Shown here one piece after another: positions 9,016 to 16,408 of a DNA stretch of 51,729 bases. The notes under the pieces are model-generated. The model ran no database searches. It saw only the letters and a program-made list of their open reading frames with translations, and was not told where the DNA came from. The number at the start of each line of letters is the position of its first letter. Within the stretch, counting starts at the first letter, position 1. This stretch comes from Anaerolineaceae bacterium (GTDB taxonomy: Bacteria; Chloroflexota; Anaerolineae; Promineifilales; Promineifilaceae): NCBI GenBank assembly GCA_002699125.1, contig PABI01000132.1, forward strand, positions 1 through 51,729. Direction: 5' to 3'. Made by a program: the position numbers and the translations under genes.

Positions 9016-9065
9016 ACGAGGCCTGAGCTTGTCGAAGGCCGGCCTTCGACAGGCTCAGGCCTCGT
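9016..9065. repeat. 50-bp palindrome upstream of the GIY-YIG gene
   Basis: An almost perfect palindrome centred at 9040/9041 (core aaggccggcctt, outer arms acgaggcctgagc/gctcaggcctcgt), with one mismatch at 9029. A partial copy of the outer arm (ctcaggcctcgtt) follows at 9094-9106. It is the same sequence as the palindrome at 9580-9631 apart from that base. Confidence 0.9.
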
Positions 9066-9210
9066 TTACCATTCAACAAAAATCCTGCCACCTGGCTCAG
9101 GCCTCGTTATTGTCACGATATCGGTGATTTGCTATGATGTTGACGCAAGTTCAGGGTACAGACGGCCGTATTGCCAGTGAGCAACAGTCACAAGCTTAAG
9201 GATCAGCTTT

Positions 9211-9591
9211 ATGCCCTCATATATGTACATTCTAGAATGTGCTGACGGCAGCTACTACACCGGCAGCACAAAAGATCTAGAAAAGCGTCTGTGGCAACAT
9301 CAAAATGGCACAGGGGCAAACCATACTAAAAAACGATTGCCCGTGAGACTGGTTTATGCCGAACCGTTTGATCGTGTGGAAGATGCATTTCGACGAGAAA
9401 AGCAAGTACAAGGCTGGAGTCGTCGGAAGAAGCAAGCCTTAATTGAAGAGAATTACAATGATTTGATTGATTTCTCTAAAAACTATACCCAACATGGAAA
9501 CCCGGCTCCTGCGCCGACAGCTCGACTGAGTTCGCCGGAAACAAGCTCAGCCTCTGCTGTCGGCAAACCATCATCACGTAACGAGGCCTGA
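9211..9591 (+). CDS. GIY-YIG nuclease-domain protein
   Basis: A 126-residue protein with the short GIY-YIG endonuclease fold of the UPF0213/YhbQ type. Visible are MYILECADGSYYTGST (the GIY and YIG strands), KRLWQHQNG with the catalytic Arg, and a Glu in FDRVEDAFRREKQVQGW. The domain occupies residues 1-85. The last 40 residues (PAPAPTARLSS to NEA) are low complexity and are encoded by DNA that itself folds into palindromes: a 52-nt imperfect one at 9513-9564, and the first 12 bases of the 9580-9631 palindrome, which supplies the stop codon. The same palindrome family also lies 145 bp upstream. Known single-domain GIY-YIG proteins have unclear roles. The arrangement suggests that the nuclease and the palindromes form one mobile unit. 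Confidence 0.88.
   Translation: MPSYMYILECADGSYYTGSTKDLEKRLWQHQNGTGANHTKKRLPVRLVYAEPFDRVEDAFRREKQVQGWSRRKKQALIEENYNDLIDFSKNYTQHGNPAPAPTARLSSPETSSASAVGKPSSRNEA
9513..9564. repeat. Diverged palindrome inside the 3' end of the GIY-YIG gene
   Basis: Nine-bp outer arms (gccgacagc 9513-9521, gctgtcggc 9556-9564) enclose an inner ctgag/ctcag pair (9526-9530, 9546-9550). The layout resembles an older, decayed copy of the neighbouring palindromes, now translated as part of the protein tail. Confidence 0.6.
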
Positions 9592-9631
9592 GCCTGTCGA
9601 AGGCCGGCCTTCGACAGGCTCAGGCCTCGTT
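9580..9631. repeat. 52-bp perfect palindrome at the 3' end of the GIY-YIG gene
   Basis: A perfect palindrome centred at 9605/9606 with the same arms as the 9016-9065 copy (acgaggcctgagcctgtcga...). The stop codon of the nuclease gene lies in its left arm. In RNA it would form a 26-bp stem, so it can also act as a terminator, though no T tract follows. Confidence 0.93.
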
Positions 9632-9686
9632 TAGGTACACTTACAACACCTTTGCCAACCGACCCGTCTAATCACCAGGAGGTCCA

Positions 9687-9776
9687 ATGTCTGTTTCTCC
9701 ACAGTTAAATACCCTCATCGACCGCTTCGAGCGCACTTTGGCTGAAGACAACATCAAAAGGTATGCTGTGACATGA
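9687..9776 (+). CDS. 29-codon small ORF coupled to the next gene
   Basis: A short frame encoding MSVSPQLNTLIDRFERTLAE and nine more residues, ending in IKRYAVT. It has one of the best ribosome sites in the window (aggagg, 4 bp before the ATG), and its stop overlaps the start of the following gene as ATGA. The peptide should be a single amphipathic helix. It may be a leader for translational coupling, a small functional peptide, or the surviving start of a longer gene. No homologue is recognised. Confidence 0.5.
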   Translation: MSVSPQLNTLIDRFERTLAEDNIKRYAVT

Positions 9777-10237
9777 CAGAACCACGCGGCTTCTACGCCA
9801 CCTGGAGTGCCATCTTCGGCATGACAGCCCTGCCATTTGGCGTGTTGATGACCGTCGTCATCGGTCTGGTTGATGAGATGAATATGGGTCTGCTGGCCTT
9901 AACGATGGGTAGCGGTCTGTTGTTTGGGGTACTCATGGGGCTGGTTCTGGCTCCCAGTATGCGCGGCGTGCGCACGGCCGTTCCCGTTCAAGACAAAGCC
10001 AAGTTTGCCGTCAAACTGCGGCTGGTCATGGCTGAACTCAACTACAAGCCAGGCCCGCAGGCTTCGGATCATTTTGTGTTCGATCCGCCGGCAAACGGCA
10101 TCTTAAAAATTGGCCCCGTTTCCCTCGGCCCGCCCGGCGTATTTTCCGTGTTTGTTCAGCTAGACGGCAGCCACGCTGAAATTGTCGGCCCCAAGCGCAT
10201 TGTTGACCAGATGGTGAGTAAGCTGCGGCCAGCTTGA
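9773..10237 (+). CDS. Small two-TM membrane protein, unknown function
   Basis: A 154-residue protein with two hydrophobic segments, at about residues 9-32 (SAIFGMTALPFGVLMTVVIG) and 37-60 (MGLLALTMGSGLLFGVLMG), followed by a soluble C-terminal domain of about 90 residues with alternating strands (ILKIGPVSLGPPGVFSVFVQ, HAEIVGPKRIVDQM). The soluble part probably sits in the cytoplasm on a hairpin anchor. The start overlaps the stop of the 29-codon ORF, and it has no ribosome site of its own, so it depends on coupling. An ACGGCCGT octamer lies at 9974-9981, read as TAV. Family not recognised. Confidence 0.7.
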   Translation: MTEPRGFYATWSAIFGMTALPFGVLMTVVIGLVDEMNMGLLALTMGSGLLFGVLMGLVLAPSMRGVRTAVPVQDKAKFAVKLRLVMAELNYKPGPQASDHFVFDPPANGILKIGPVSLGPPGVFSVFVQLDGSHAEIVGPKRIVDQMVSKLRPA

Positions 10238-10278
10238 GAACGGGCGTCGCACTAAATTCCCCCTTCCTATGCTAAAAT

Positions 10279-13200
10279 GTGGCCATGAGACGCTACCATC
10301 TGTCTTTGCTTGGCCCATTTGAAATTCGCTCCGTCGCTCACACCGAAACACAAACCACCTTAAATCGCAAAACGCGGGCGATTCTGGCATACCTGGCCGC
10401 CACAGGAGAACCGCACACGCGCCGGGCGCTGGCCGAGCTGTTTTGCCAGAGCACCAACGACCCGGCCGGTTCCTTGCGTTGGCACCTCAGCCGCATCCGC
10501 CGCGATTTGGACGAAGAGATTCTTGACATATCGTCCCAAGAGGTTGTCTTTGATACGGCCGTTGCCCACACCGATCTCACCACTTTCCAACAAACCTTCA
10601 CCAATCCGCAGCAGCAGCCAACCGACGCCCTGGCTACGGCCGTTGCCCTCTATCGCGGGCCGTTTCTGGATGATCTGGCGCTGCGCGACGCCCCGGAATT
10701 TGACCTGTGGCTTTTGGGCGAGCGGGCCCGCTGCCAGCAGCTTTACGAAAAAGGGGGCGTGGTGCTGGTCAACCGGTACATTCAGCAGCAGCAATATGCC
10801 CAGGCAATTGATCTGGCGCAAAAGCTTTTGCAAACCAATTCGCTCCTGGAAGTTGTGCACACCCGCCTTGTGTGGCTTTATGCCCAAACCGGCCAGCGGG
10901 AGAGCGCCCTGGAACAATATGAACAGTGCCGCAACTTGTTGCAGGAAGAATTGGCCGTTGAACCTTCGGCGGAAATGATGGCGTTGATAACGGCCGTTCG
11001 CCAAAACCAGCCGCTGCCCCCGCCGGCAAAGGAACCCGCGCCGGCACCGGTGCGCCTCGTTGATTCATCCACCAGAAGTGACTTTGTTGGCCGCGCCGCT
11101 GAGCTTAAAAACCTGCTTGACGCCTGGAAAAGCGTTCAGCAGCAAGGCGGTACAATCCGCCTCATTGAAGGCGTGGCCGGTGCCGGGAAAACCCGGCTGG
11201 TGCAAGAGTTTTTGCACGCATTGCCCCCCGTGCAGCGCACCTTTCGCGGCAACTGTTATGAATCGACCCGAGCCATCCCTTACCAACCGTGGCTGACGAT
11301 CTTGGAAAAATGGCTGCAAGCGCTGCCGGCGGCGGAACGAGATCGCCTGGCCCAACCGTGGCAAGCCCAATTGAGCCGGGTTTTGCCCCACGTCTTCCCC
11401 GCCGGCAGCGGCGTTTCGGAGCAGCAGGAGCATCTGTTCCGCGCCGTGGCCGAACTACTAAGTTTGAACAGCAGCCCGCGCATCTTACTGCTGGAAGATT
11501 TGCAGTGGGCCGATGAAGCCTCTTTGCAGCTATTTTTGTTCATGGCCCAATTCATGCAATCCAACCAACTGCCACTCCTGCTGCTAGGCACGCTGCGCAG
11601 CGAGGAAGTAGCCGATAACCCCGCGCTGCAAACCATGCTGCAAGATGCCCAGCGCGCAGCGTTAACCCAGCGGCTGACGTTACTTCCTTTGGGCAAGGAA
11701 GAAATCAGTTCCCTGATTGGCGTTTTGTGGTTAAACGCGCCGCAAGAAACGCCTATCGACGAGATACGGGACAGCTTACTGGCAGCGGCAGGCGGCAATC
11801 CCCTGTTTGTGACTGAAATTTTGCGCGAATTGACGCAAACGGCCGTACTGCCCACCCCGCTGCCCATTCCGCCCAGCCTGCAAGATCTCACCAACCGCCG
11901 TTTGCGGCAGCTCCCCGGCAGCAGCCGCCAGGTGATCGAAACGTTGGCCGTGTTTGAGCAGCCCACTCACTTTGATCTGATCCGGCAGGTAAGCGGCCGT
12001 ACGGAAGACGAAACCATCACCGCCATTGAGCTTGGCCTGCGCTGGCGCTTTCTAGAGCCCGGCCACACCAACCGGTACGGCTTCAGCCACGACCTCATCG
12101 GCGACGCGGTGCGCCGCCAGCTGAGCCAGATTCGCCGCCAGCGGCTGCACCACCGGGTAGCCAATGCGTTAATGCAGCGCGGCGCAGATGCCGCCATTTT
12201 GGCCCACCATTGGGGCCTGGCCGGCCAGCGGAAGCAGCAGGCCAGGTTTGCCCTTCAAGCCGGTAAAAACGCTTTGCGCCGCGCCGCTTTCGGCGATGCC
12301 CTCAACCTTTTTCAAAATGGGCTAAATGCGTTACCGGCAACCGAAATCGAGCGCCGTTTCCAGGCCACGCTGGGCATTGTCCAGGCACTTGAAGCCACAG
12401 CAAACATTCCAGCGCTTTCAAAAGAACTAGGCGTGCTGGCAAAACTGGCCGAACAAACCGGAGAGCCAACCTACCGGGCCGAAGCAGCCCAGCATCAGGC
12501 AAAATTTGCCCTGCTTCAGGGAGAATTGGACAAAGTTGAAACCCTCGCCAGGCAGGGGCTGGCATGGGCAGCGGCTGCCCAGGCTGACAGCCTGCAAGCC
12601 AGCTTATGGGAAACGCTCGGCAAAACGTATCGGGATCAGGGTAATTATGATCAGGCGTATGCCCATGCTCAACACGCTTTGGAACTGTACCAAACTGCTA
12701 ACAACAGCCAGGGGCAAATTGCGGTGCTCAATCTGCTGGGCAATCTAAACGTCCATCGGGGGCAGCATCGGCAAGCGGTTCAGGTACATCGGCAAGCATT
12801 GGCATTGTGCCGCCAAATCACCGATCCCTTTAGCGAGAGCCGCATTCTTGCCTGGCTGGCCGACGCGCTCTGGTATTTAGGTGAATATGAAGAAGTCCAG
12901 AAGGTTGTTGACGAAGGTTTGGCCGTGAGCCGGGAAATAGGCGACAAGGTGGGTGAAATGGTCCAATGCAACAACCTGGCCGGTCTGGCAGTCGTTGAGC
13001 AAGATCTTGAGCAGGCGATCATCTACTATCGCCAGGCATTGGCCATTGCCGAAGCGATGAACGATCCGCGCCGAACGGCCGTTTACTACAGCAATATCGG
13101 CGGTGCCTATGTGGGCCTGGGCGATATCCCTGCTGCCCTCGGTTACCTGGATCAAGCAATTGACATCGCCGAGCAGGCAAAATTGCCACGCCAGGAAGCT

Positions 13201-13644
13201 CATGCATACTACACGAAGGGCCGTGCTTATCAGGAAGAAAAAAACTTGTTGGCCGCGCGAACAGCATTTGAGCAAGCGCTGTCTCTCCGTCAGGAGTTGG
13301 GTGAACAATTTCGTACATTTCTGACGCTGATCCAGCTGGTAGAGGTTTGCGTCCAGCTAACCGACTGGCCATCAGCCCAAACGCATCTCGCGGCGGCGCA
13401 GCACCTCTATGATCGTTTGCAGGACGAGTTTGCCCGTTACAGCCACCAGATGTTTCATTACGTTGCTTTTCTGTTTTACAATGCGCAGGCCACCCCCTCC
13501 GCTGCTGCCCTACACCTTGAAGAAGCCCATCTTGCGCTTCAGGACTGCCTGGCTGAACTGGACGGCGTCGCTCGTGAGCAGTTACGCGCTACACCGCAAG
13601 CGCAGGCCATCCTGGCCGCCATCGCCAACAAAAACGTATTCTGA
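10279..13644 (+). CDS. BTAD-type transcriptional activator with STAND ATPase and TPRs
   Basis: An 1121-residue regulator of the SARP/MalT-like kind. Residues 1-95 form a winged-helix DNA-binding domain (YHLSLLGPFEIR, TRAILAYLAATGEPHTRRAL). Residues 100-245 form the bacterial transcriptional activator domain (BTAD), ending LLQEELAVEPSAEMM. The ATPase follows from about 265 (FVGRAAELKNLL; Walker A GVAGAGKT; Walker B RILLLEDLQWADEAS). From about 660 to 1100 there are tetratricopeptide repeats (DQGNYDQAYAHAQHALELY). Such proteins bind a ligand or partner through the TPRs and switch on target genes after ATP binding. The start could be the GTG at 10279 or the ATG at 10285; both lie a few bases after an AT-rich hexamer, so a leaderless message is possible. 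The regulated genes are not evident. Confidence 0.88.
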   Translation: MAMRRYHLSLLGPFEIRSVAHTETQTTLNRKTRAILAYLAATGEPHTRRALAELFCQSTNDPAGSLRWHLSRIRRDLDEEILDISSQEVVFDTAVAHTDLTTFQQTFTNPQQQPTDALATAVALYRGPFLDDLALRDAPEFDLWLLGERARCQQLYEKGGVVLVNRYIQQQQYAQAIDLAQKLLQTNSLLEVVHTRLVWLYAQTGQRESALEQYEQCRNLLQEELAVEPSAEMMALITAVRQNQPLPPPAKEPAPAPVRLVDSSTRSDFVGRAAELKNLLDAWKSVQQQGGTIRLIEGVAGAGKTRLVQEFLHALPPVQRTFRGNCYESTRAIPYQPWLTILEKWLQALPAAERDRLAQPWQAQLSRVLPHVFPAGSGVSEQQEHLFRAVAELLSLNSSPRILLLEDLQWADEASLQLFLFMAQFMQSNQLPLLLLGTLRSEEVADNPALQTMLQDAQRAALTQRLTLLPLGKEEISSLIGVLWLNAPQETPIDEIRDSLLAAAGGNPLFVTEILRELTQTAVLPTPLPIPPSLQDLTNRRLRQLPGSSRQVIETLAVFEQPTHFDLIRQVSGRTEDETITAIELGLRWRFLEPGHTNRYGFSHDLIGDAVRRQLSQIRRQRLHHRVANALMQRGADAAILAHHWGLAGQRKQQARFALQAGKNALRRAAFGDALNLFQNGLNALPATEIERRFQATLGIVQALEATANIPALSKELGVLAKLAEQTGEPTYRAEAAQHQAKFALLQGELDKVETLARQGLAWAAAAQADSLQASLWETLGKTYRDQGNYDQAYAHAQHALELYQTANNSQGQIAVLNLLGNLNVHRGQHRQAVQVHRQALALCRQITDPFSESRILAWLADALWYLGEYEEVQKVVDEGLAVSREIGDKVGEMVQCNNLAGLAVVEQDLEQAIIYYRQALAIAEAMNDPRRTAVYYSNIGGAYVGLGDIPAALGYLDQAIDIAEQAKLPRQEAHAYYTKGRAYQEEKNLLAARTAFEQALSLRQELGEQFRTFLTLIQLVEVCVQLTDWPSAQTHLAAAQHLYDRLQDEFARYSHQMFHYVAFLFYNAQATPSAAALHLEEAHLALQDCLAELDGVAREQLRATPQAQAILAAIANKNVF

Positions 13645-13758
13645 ACCCATTTAGCTTCGCTTAGGGCAGGCTGCGCAGAATCCTTACAAACCTCGCCAGA
13701 CGAACCCACACGCTAATCCACACGCCCCCACATTATCCTGAAACACAATGAATAAATA

Positions 13759-13806
13759 GGACACAGATAGTTCGGCAAGCCGGTGTAAATCTGTGTCCCA
13801 GTTTTG
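13759..13806 (+). terminator. Probable intrinsic terminator after the BTAD gene
   Basis: A 10-bp perfect stem (ggacacagat 13759-13768, atctgtgtcc 13789-13798) with a GC-containing loop, followed by cagttttgattt. It lies about 115 bp after the regulator stop and before the next ribosome site. The T run is short, so efficiency is uncertain. The rest of 13645-13758 holds nothing recognisable. Confidence 0.5.
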
Positions 13807-13826
13807 ATTTGATAGGAGCGAAAATT

Positions 13827-14006
13827 ATGTCCAAATCCCCTGCGGCTCTATCCGGATCATTTCTTTTCGGTCGGAACGATCAGGAACACAAAACCCGCGA
13901 GAACCAGCCTGCTTCACCTAAGAGCGAACCGCGGAACGGCCGTATCTTAGCCTGGCTCTCTTTGCGCAAAACAAACAAGCGGATCGCAACCGAGAAACAT
14001 CAATGA
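13827..14006 (+). CDS. 59-codon small ORF ahead of a secreted repeat protein
   Basis: A hydrophilic, basic 59-residue frame (MSKSPAALSGSFLFGRNDQE at the N-terminus) with a clear ribosome site (taggagcg, 6 bp upstream). Its TGA overlaps the ATG of the secreted protein gene (ATGA), so translation is likely coupled. The sequence is rich in Lys, Arg, Glu and Gln with a single hydrophobic patch (ILAWLSL). It carries one ACGGCCGT octamer at 13937-13944. No family is recognised; a coupling leader or a small cytoplasmic protein are both possible. Confidence 0.5.
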   Translation: MSKSPAALSGSFLFGRNDQEHKTRENQPASPKSEPRNGRILAWLSLRKTNKRIATEKHQ

Positions 14007-15820
14007 GCCAACATGCAGCAAGGTTAAGTTATCTCCTTCTAATACTGGCAGCATTCACATTAATTGGGAGGCTTGTCTTCGGTTTAGGACCGGTGCCGAT
14101 GGCCCATGCCAGCCCGTTAGCCCCCGCCGCAACCGAACAATTTGTCATCAGCATTGGCGACACGATTTCAAACGGCGTCCCTGCTGCTGGTGCGGGCAAT
14201 CTTGAAGAGCCCGGTGCAGTGGATATTTACACCTTTCACGCCAACGCCGGTCAGGAACTCATTTTCAACTGGCTGTCAGGTAGCAACGTGCTAATCGGCT
14301 GGCAGCTACAGGCACCAGACAGCACTGTGCTGTTCAACTCTGTTTTAGCAGATTGGCAGGTGGTCCTACCGCAGACTGGCACCTACACCCTGACGGTGGA
14401 TGGCAACAACAGTGGTGTTTTCGGCATGTATTCCTTCCAACTTCTTGAAGTCCCAGCCGCACCGCAGCAGTTCACAATCGACATTGGTGATGTGGTCTCT
14501 AATGGCGTACCAGCCGCCGGTGCGGGCAATATCGAAGTTCCTGGCGCTGTTGACGTCTACACCTTTGACGCCCTGACCGGACAGGAAGTTATTTTCGACT
14601 GGCTTTCTGGCGTCAACGTCTTCATCGGCTGGCAGCTGCAAGCACCAGACAGCACGGTGCTATTCGACTCCGTTTTGCAAGATTGGCAGTTGATCCTGCC
14701 GCAAACCGGCACCTATACCCTCACGGTAAACGGCAACGGCATTGACGATTTTGGTCTCTATTCCTTCCAACTATTGGAAATACCCATGGGACCCGATCAA
14801 TTTGCCATCAGCATTGGCGACGCGGTTTCAAACGGCGTCCCTGCTCCAGGCGCAGGCAATATCGAGATGTCCGGCGCTGTAGATATCTACACCTTTGACG
14901 CCCTGGCCGGACAGGAGGTTATTTTCGACTGGCTTTCTGGCGTCAACGTCTTCATCGGCTGGCAGCTGCAAGCGCCAGACAACACGGTGCTGTTTGACTC
15001 CTTTTTGCAGGACCAACAGTTGATTCTACCGCAGACTGGCACCTACACCCTGACTGTGGCCGGCAATAACATTGACGATTTTGGCCTCTATTCTTTCCAA
15101 CTGTTAGAAGTCCCGGCCACACCACAGCAATTTGCCATCAGCTTCGGCGACACAGTTTCTGATGGCGTGCCGGCAACGGGTGCCGGCAACATCGAGGTAC
15201 CCGGCGCTGTAGACGTCTACACCTTTGACGCCCTGGCCGGACAGGAAGCTATTTTCGACTGGCTTTTTGGCGTCAATGTGTTCATCGGTTGGCAGTTACA
15301 GGCACCAGACAGCACGGTGTTGTTCGACTCCTTTTTACAGGATTGGCAGTTGGTCCTGCCACAAACCGGCCGCTACACCCTGACTGTAGCCGGCAATAAT
15401 TTTGACGACTTTGGCCTCTATTCGTTTAGGCTATTGGAACTGCCCACCGCGCCACAACAATTTACCCTAAGCTTTGGCGACACAGTTTCTAATGGCGTGC
15501 CTTCGACCGGAGCGGGCAATATTGAGGTGCCCGGCGCTGTAGATATCTACACTTTTGACGCTCTGGCCGGGCAGGAGGCTCTCTTCGATTGGCTCTCCGG
15601 CAACAATATCTTGATTCGCTGGCAGCTACAGGCTCCCGACAGCACAGTGCTATTTGATGGCTTCTTGCTGGATCAGCAACTGATCCTGACCCAGACAGGC
15701 AGCTACACTCTCACAGTTCGGGGGGTGGGCATTGATGATTTTGGCACTTATTCTTTTACCTTGTTGGAGGACACAATTGTTGAAGAGTGGTACCTCTTCC
15801 TCCCAGTCGTAATTCGGTAA
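14003..15820 (+). CDS. Secreted protein of five ~110-residue PPC-like repeats
   Basis: A 605-residue exported protein. Residues 1-38 form a signal peptide (RLSYLLLILAAFTLIGRLVFG, cut near AHA-SPL). The rest is five near-identical repeats of about 110 residues. Each has FAISIGDTVSNGVPAAGAGN, then GAVDVYTFDALAGQE, a FDWLSGVNVFIGWQLQAPD block, LPQTGTYTLTV and FGLYSFQLLE. The pattern fits the bacterial pre-peptidase C-terminal (PPC) beta-sandwich fold, often in secreted binding or adhesive modules. It ends in EWYLFLPVVIR, a short hydrophobic-plus-Arg tail I associate with many exported Chloroflexota proteins; that is from memory. No enzyme domain is present. The gene lacks any ACGGCCGT octamer. 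Confidence 0.78.
   Translation: MSQHAARLSYLLLILAAFTLIGRLVFGLGPVPMAHASPLAPAATEQFVISIGDTISNGVPAAGAGNLEEPGAVDIYTFHANAGQELIFNWLSGSNVLIGWQLQAPDSTVLFNSVLADWQVVLPQTGTYTLTVDGNNSGVFGMYSFQLLEVPAAPQQFTIDIGDVVSNGVPAAGAGNIEVPGAVDVYTFDALTGQEVIFDWLSGVNVFIGWQLQAPDSTVLFDSVLQDWQLILPQTGTYTLTVNGNGIDDFGLYSFQLLEIPMGPDQFAISIGDAVSNGVPAPGAGNIEMSGAVDIYTFDALAGQEVIFDWLSGVNVFIGWQLQAPDNTVLFDSFLQDQQLILPQTGTYTLTVAGNNIDDFGLYSFQLLEVPATPQQFAISFGDTVSDGVPATGAGNIEVPGAVDVYTFDALAGQEAIFDWLFGVNVFIGWQLQAPDSTVLFDSFLQDWQLVLPQTGRYTLTVAGNNFDDFGLYSFRLLELPTAPQQFTLSFGDTVSNGVPSTGAGNIEVPGAVDIYTFDALAGQEALFDWLSGNNILIRWQLQAPDSTVLFDGFLLDQQLILTQTGSYTLTVRGVGIDDFGTYSFTLLEDTIVEEWYLFLPVVIR
14138..15790 (+). repeat. Five tandem ~330-bp repeats in the coding region
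   Basis: Direct repeats with a period of about 330 bp, beginning near 14138, 14475, 14803, 15133 and 15463, each starting with an attggcgac-like block. Nucleotide identity between units 2, 3 and 4 is high (for example the shared stretch ctggcgtcaacgtcttcatc), indicating recent duplication or gene conversion. Recombination between units could change copy number. Confidence 0.85.
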
Positions 15821-15828
15821 TAATTAAC

Positions 15829-15887
15829 AGGTGCGACGTACTTATTTTATGAGTTTTATCTCCTGGCAAAACAAGTGCGTCGCACCT
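15829..15887. repeat. Inverted repeat between the PPC gene and the rhodanese gene
   Basis: Fifteen-bp arms with one mismatch (aggtgcgacgtactt 15829-15843, aagtgcgtcgcacct 15873-15887) separated by 29 bp. It follows the secreted-protein stop by 8 bp and precedes a run of seven A on this strand. It could end transcription of the upstream gene or be a dispersed palindrome; there is no T tract on the plus strand. Confidence 0.55.
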
Positions 15888-15908
15888 CACAAAAAAAGGA
15901 GACAACTC

Positions 15909-16322
15909 ATGAACAAAAGAAACGTTAGACAAATGGTAGCCGAAGCAAAACAACAGATTGAGAATTTAACACCAGGCCAGGTTGCAGCCGAAGTTGCCGC
16001 CAACCAGATATTATTGCTGGACATCCGGGAAGCGGGCGAACTGCTGCAAAAAGGTGTCATTCCAGGCGCTGTCGCTGCGCCACGCGGCATGTTAGAGTTT
16101 TATGCCGATACAGACAGCCCCTATCATCGCGAAGAGTTTGATCCGCAGCGGCGCATGATCCTGTACTGTGCCTCTGGTGAGCGGTCGGCACTGGCGGCAG
16201 CCACCCTGCGACAAATCGGGTACACAAACATTGCTCACCTGGATGGCGGTTTGGAAGCTTGGCAGGCGGCCAAACAGCCAGTCGTCACCGCCTTAAAATG
16301 GCACCAACCGCAGTCAGCTTAA
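15909..16322 (+). CDS. Rhodanese-domain sulfurtransferase
   Basis: A 137-residue single-domain rhodanese. The active loop is LYCASGERSA, with Cys87 as the persulfide-carrying residue and the typical Cys-x-x-Gly-x-Arg-Ser form. LLLDIREAGELLQKGVIPGA is the substrate-side CH2A-type block. Residues 1-28 are an added helix. Such proteins transfer sulfane sulfur from thiosulfate or persulfides in the cytoplasm. The start chosen here (ATG at 15909) has the ribosome site aaaggagac 7 bp upstream; a longer in-frame extension to 15831 runs through the inverted repeat and lacks a ribosome site. It stands alone between two secreted-protein genes. Confidence 0.88.
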   Translation: MNKRNVRQMVAEAKQQIENLTPGQVAAEVAANQILLLDIREAGELLQKGVIPGAVAAPRGMLEFYADTDSPYHREEFDPQRRMILYCASGERSALAAATLRQIGYTNIAHLDGGLEAWQAAKQPVVTALKWHQPQSA

Positions 16323-16408
16323 GAAATACGTAAGCAGCACGTAACAATTTTCTCCTATCATCCTGCCTGAACCCCACGTCAAACAGTTTGTTCTAGAAGG
16401 AGAAAAAC

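Noticed and set aside
14138..15790. CRISPR-like or satellite repeat
   Set aside because: The 330-bp units are in frame and encode protein repeats after a signal peptide.
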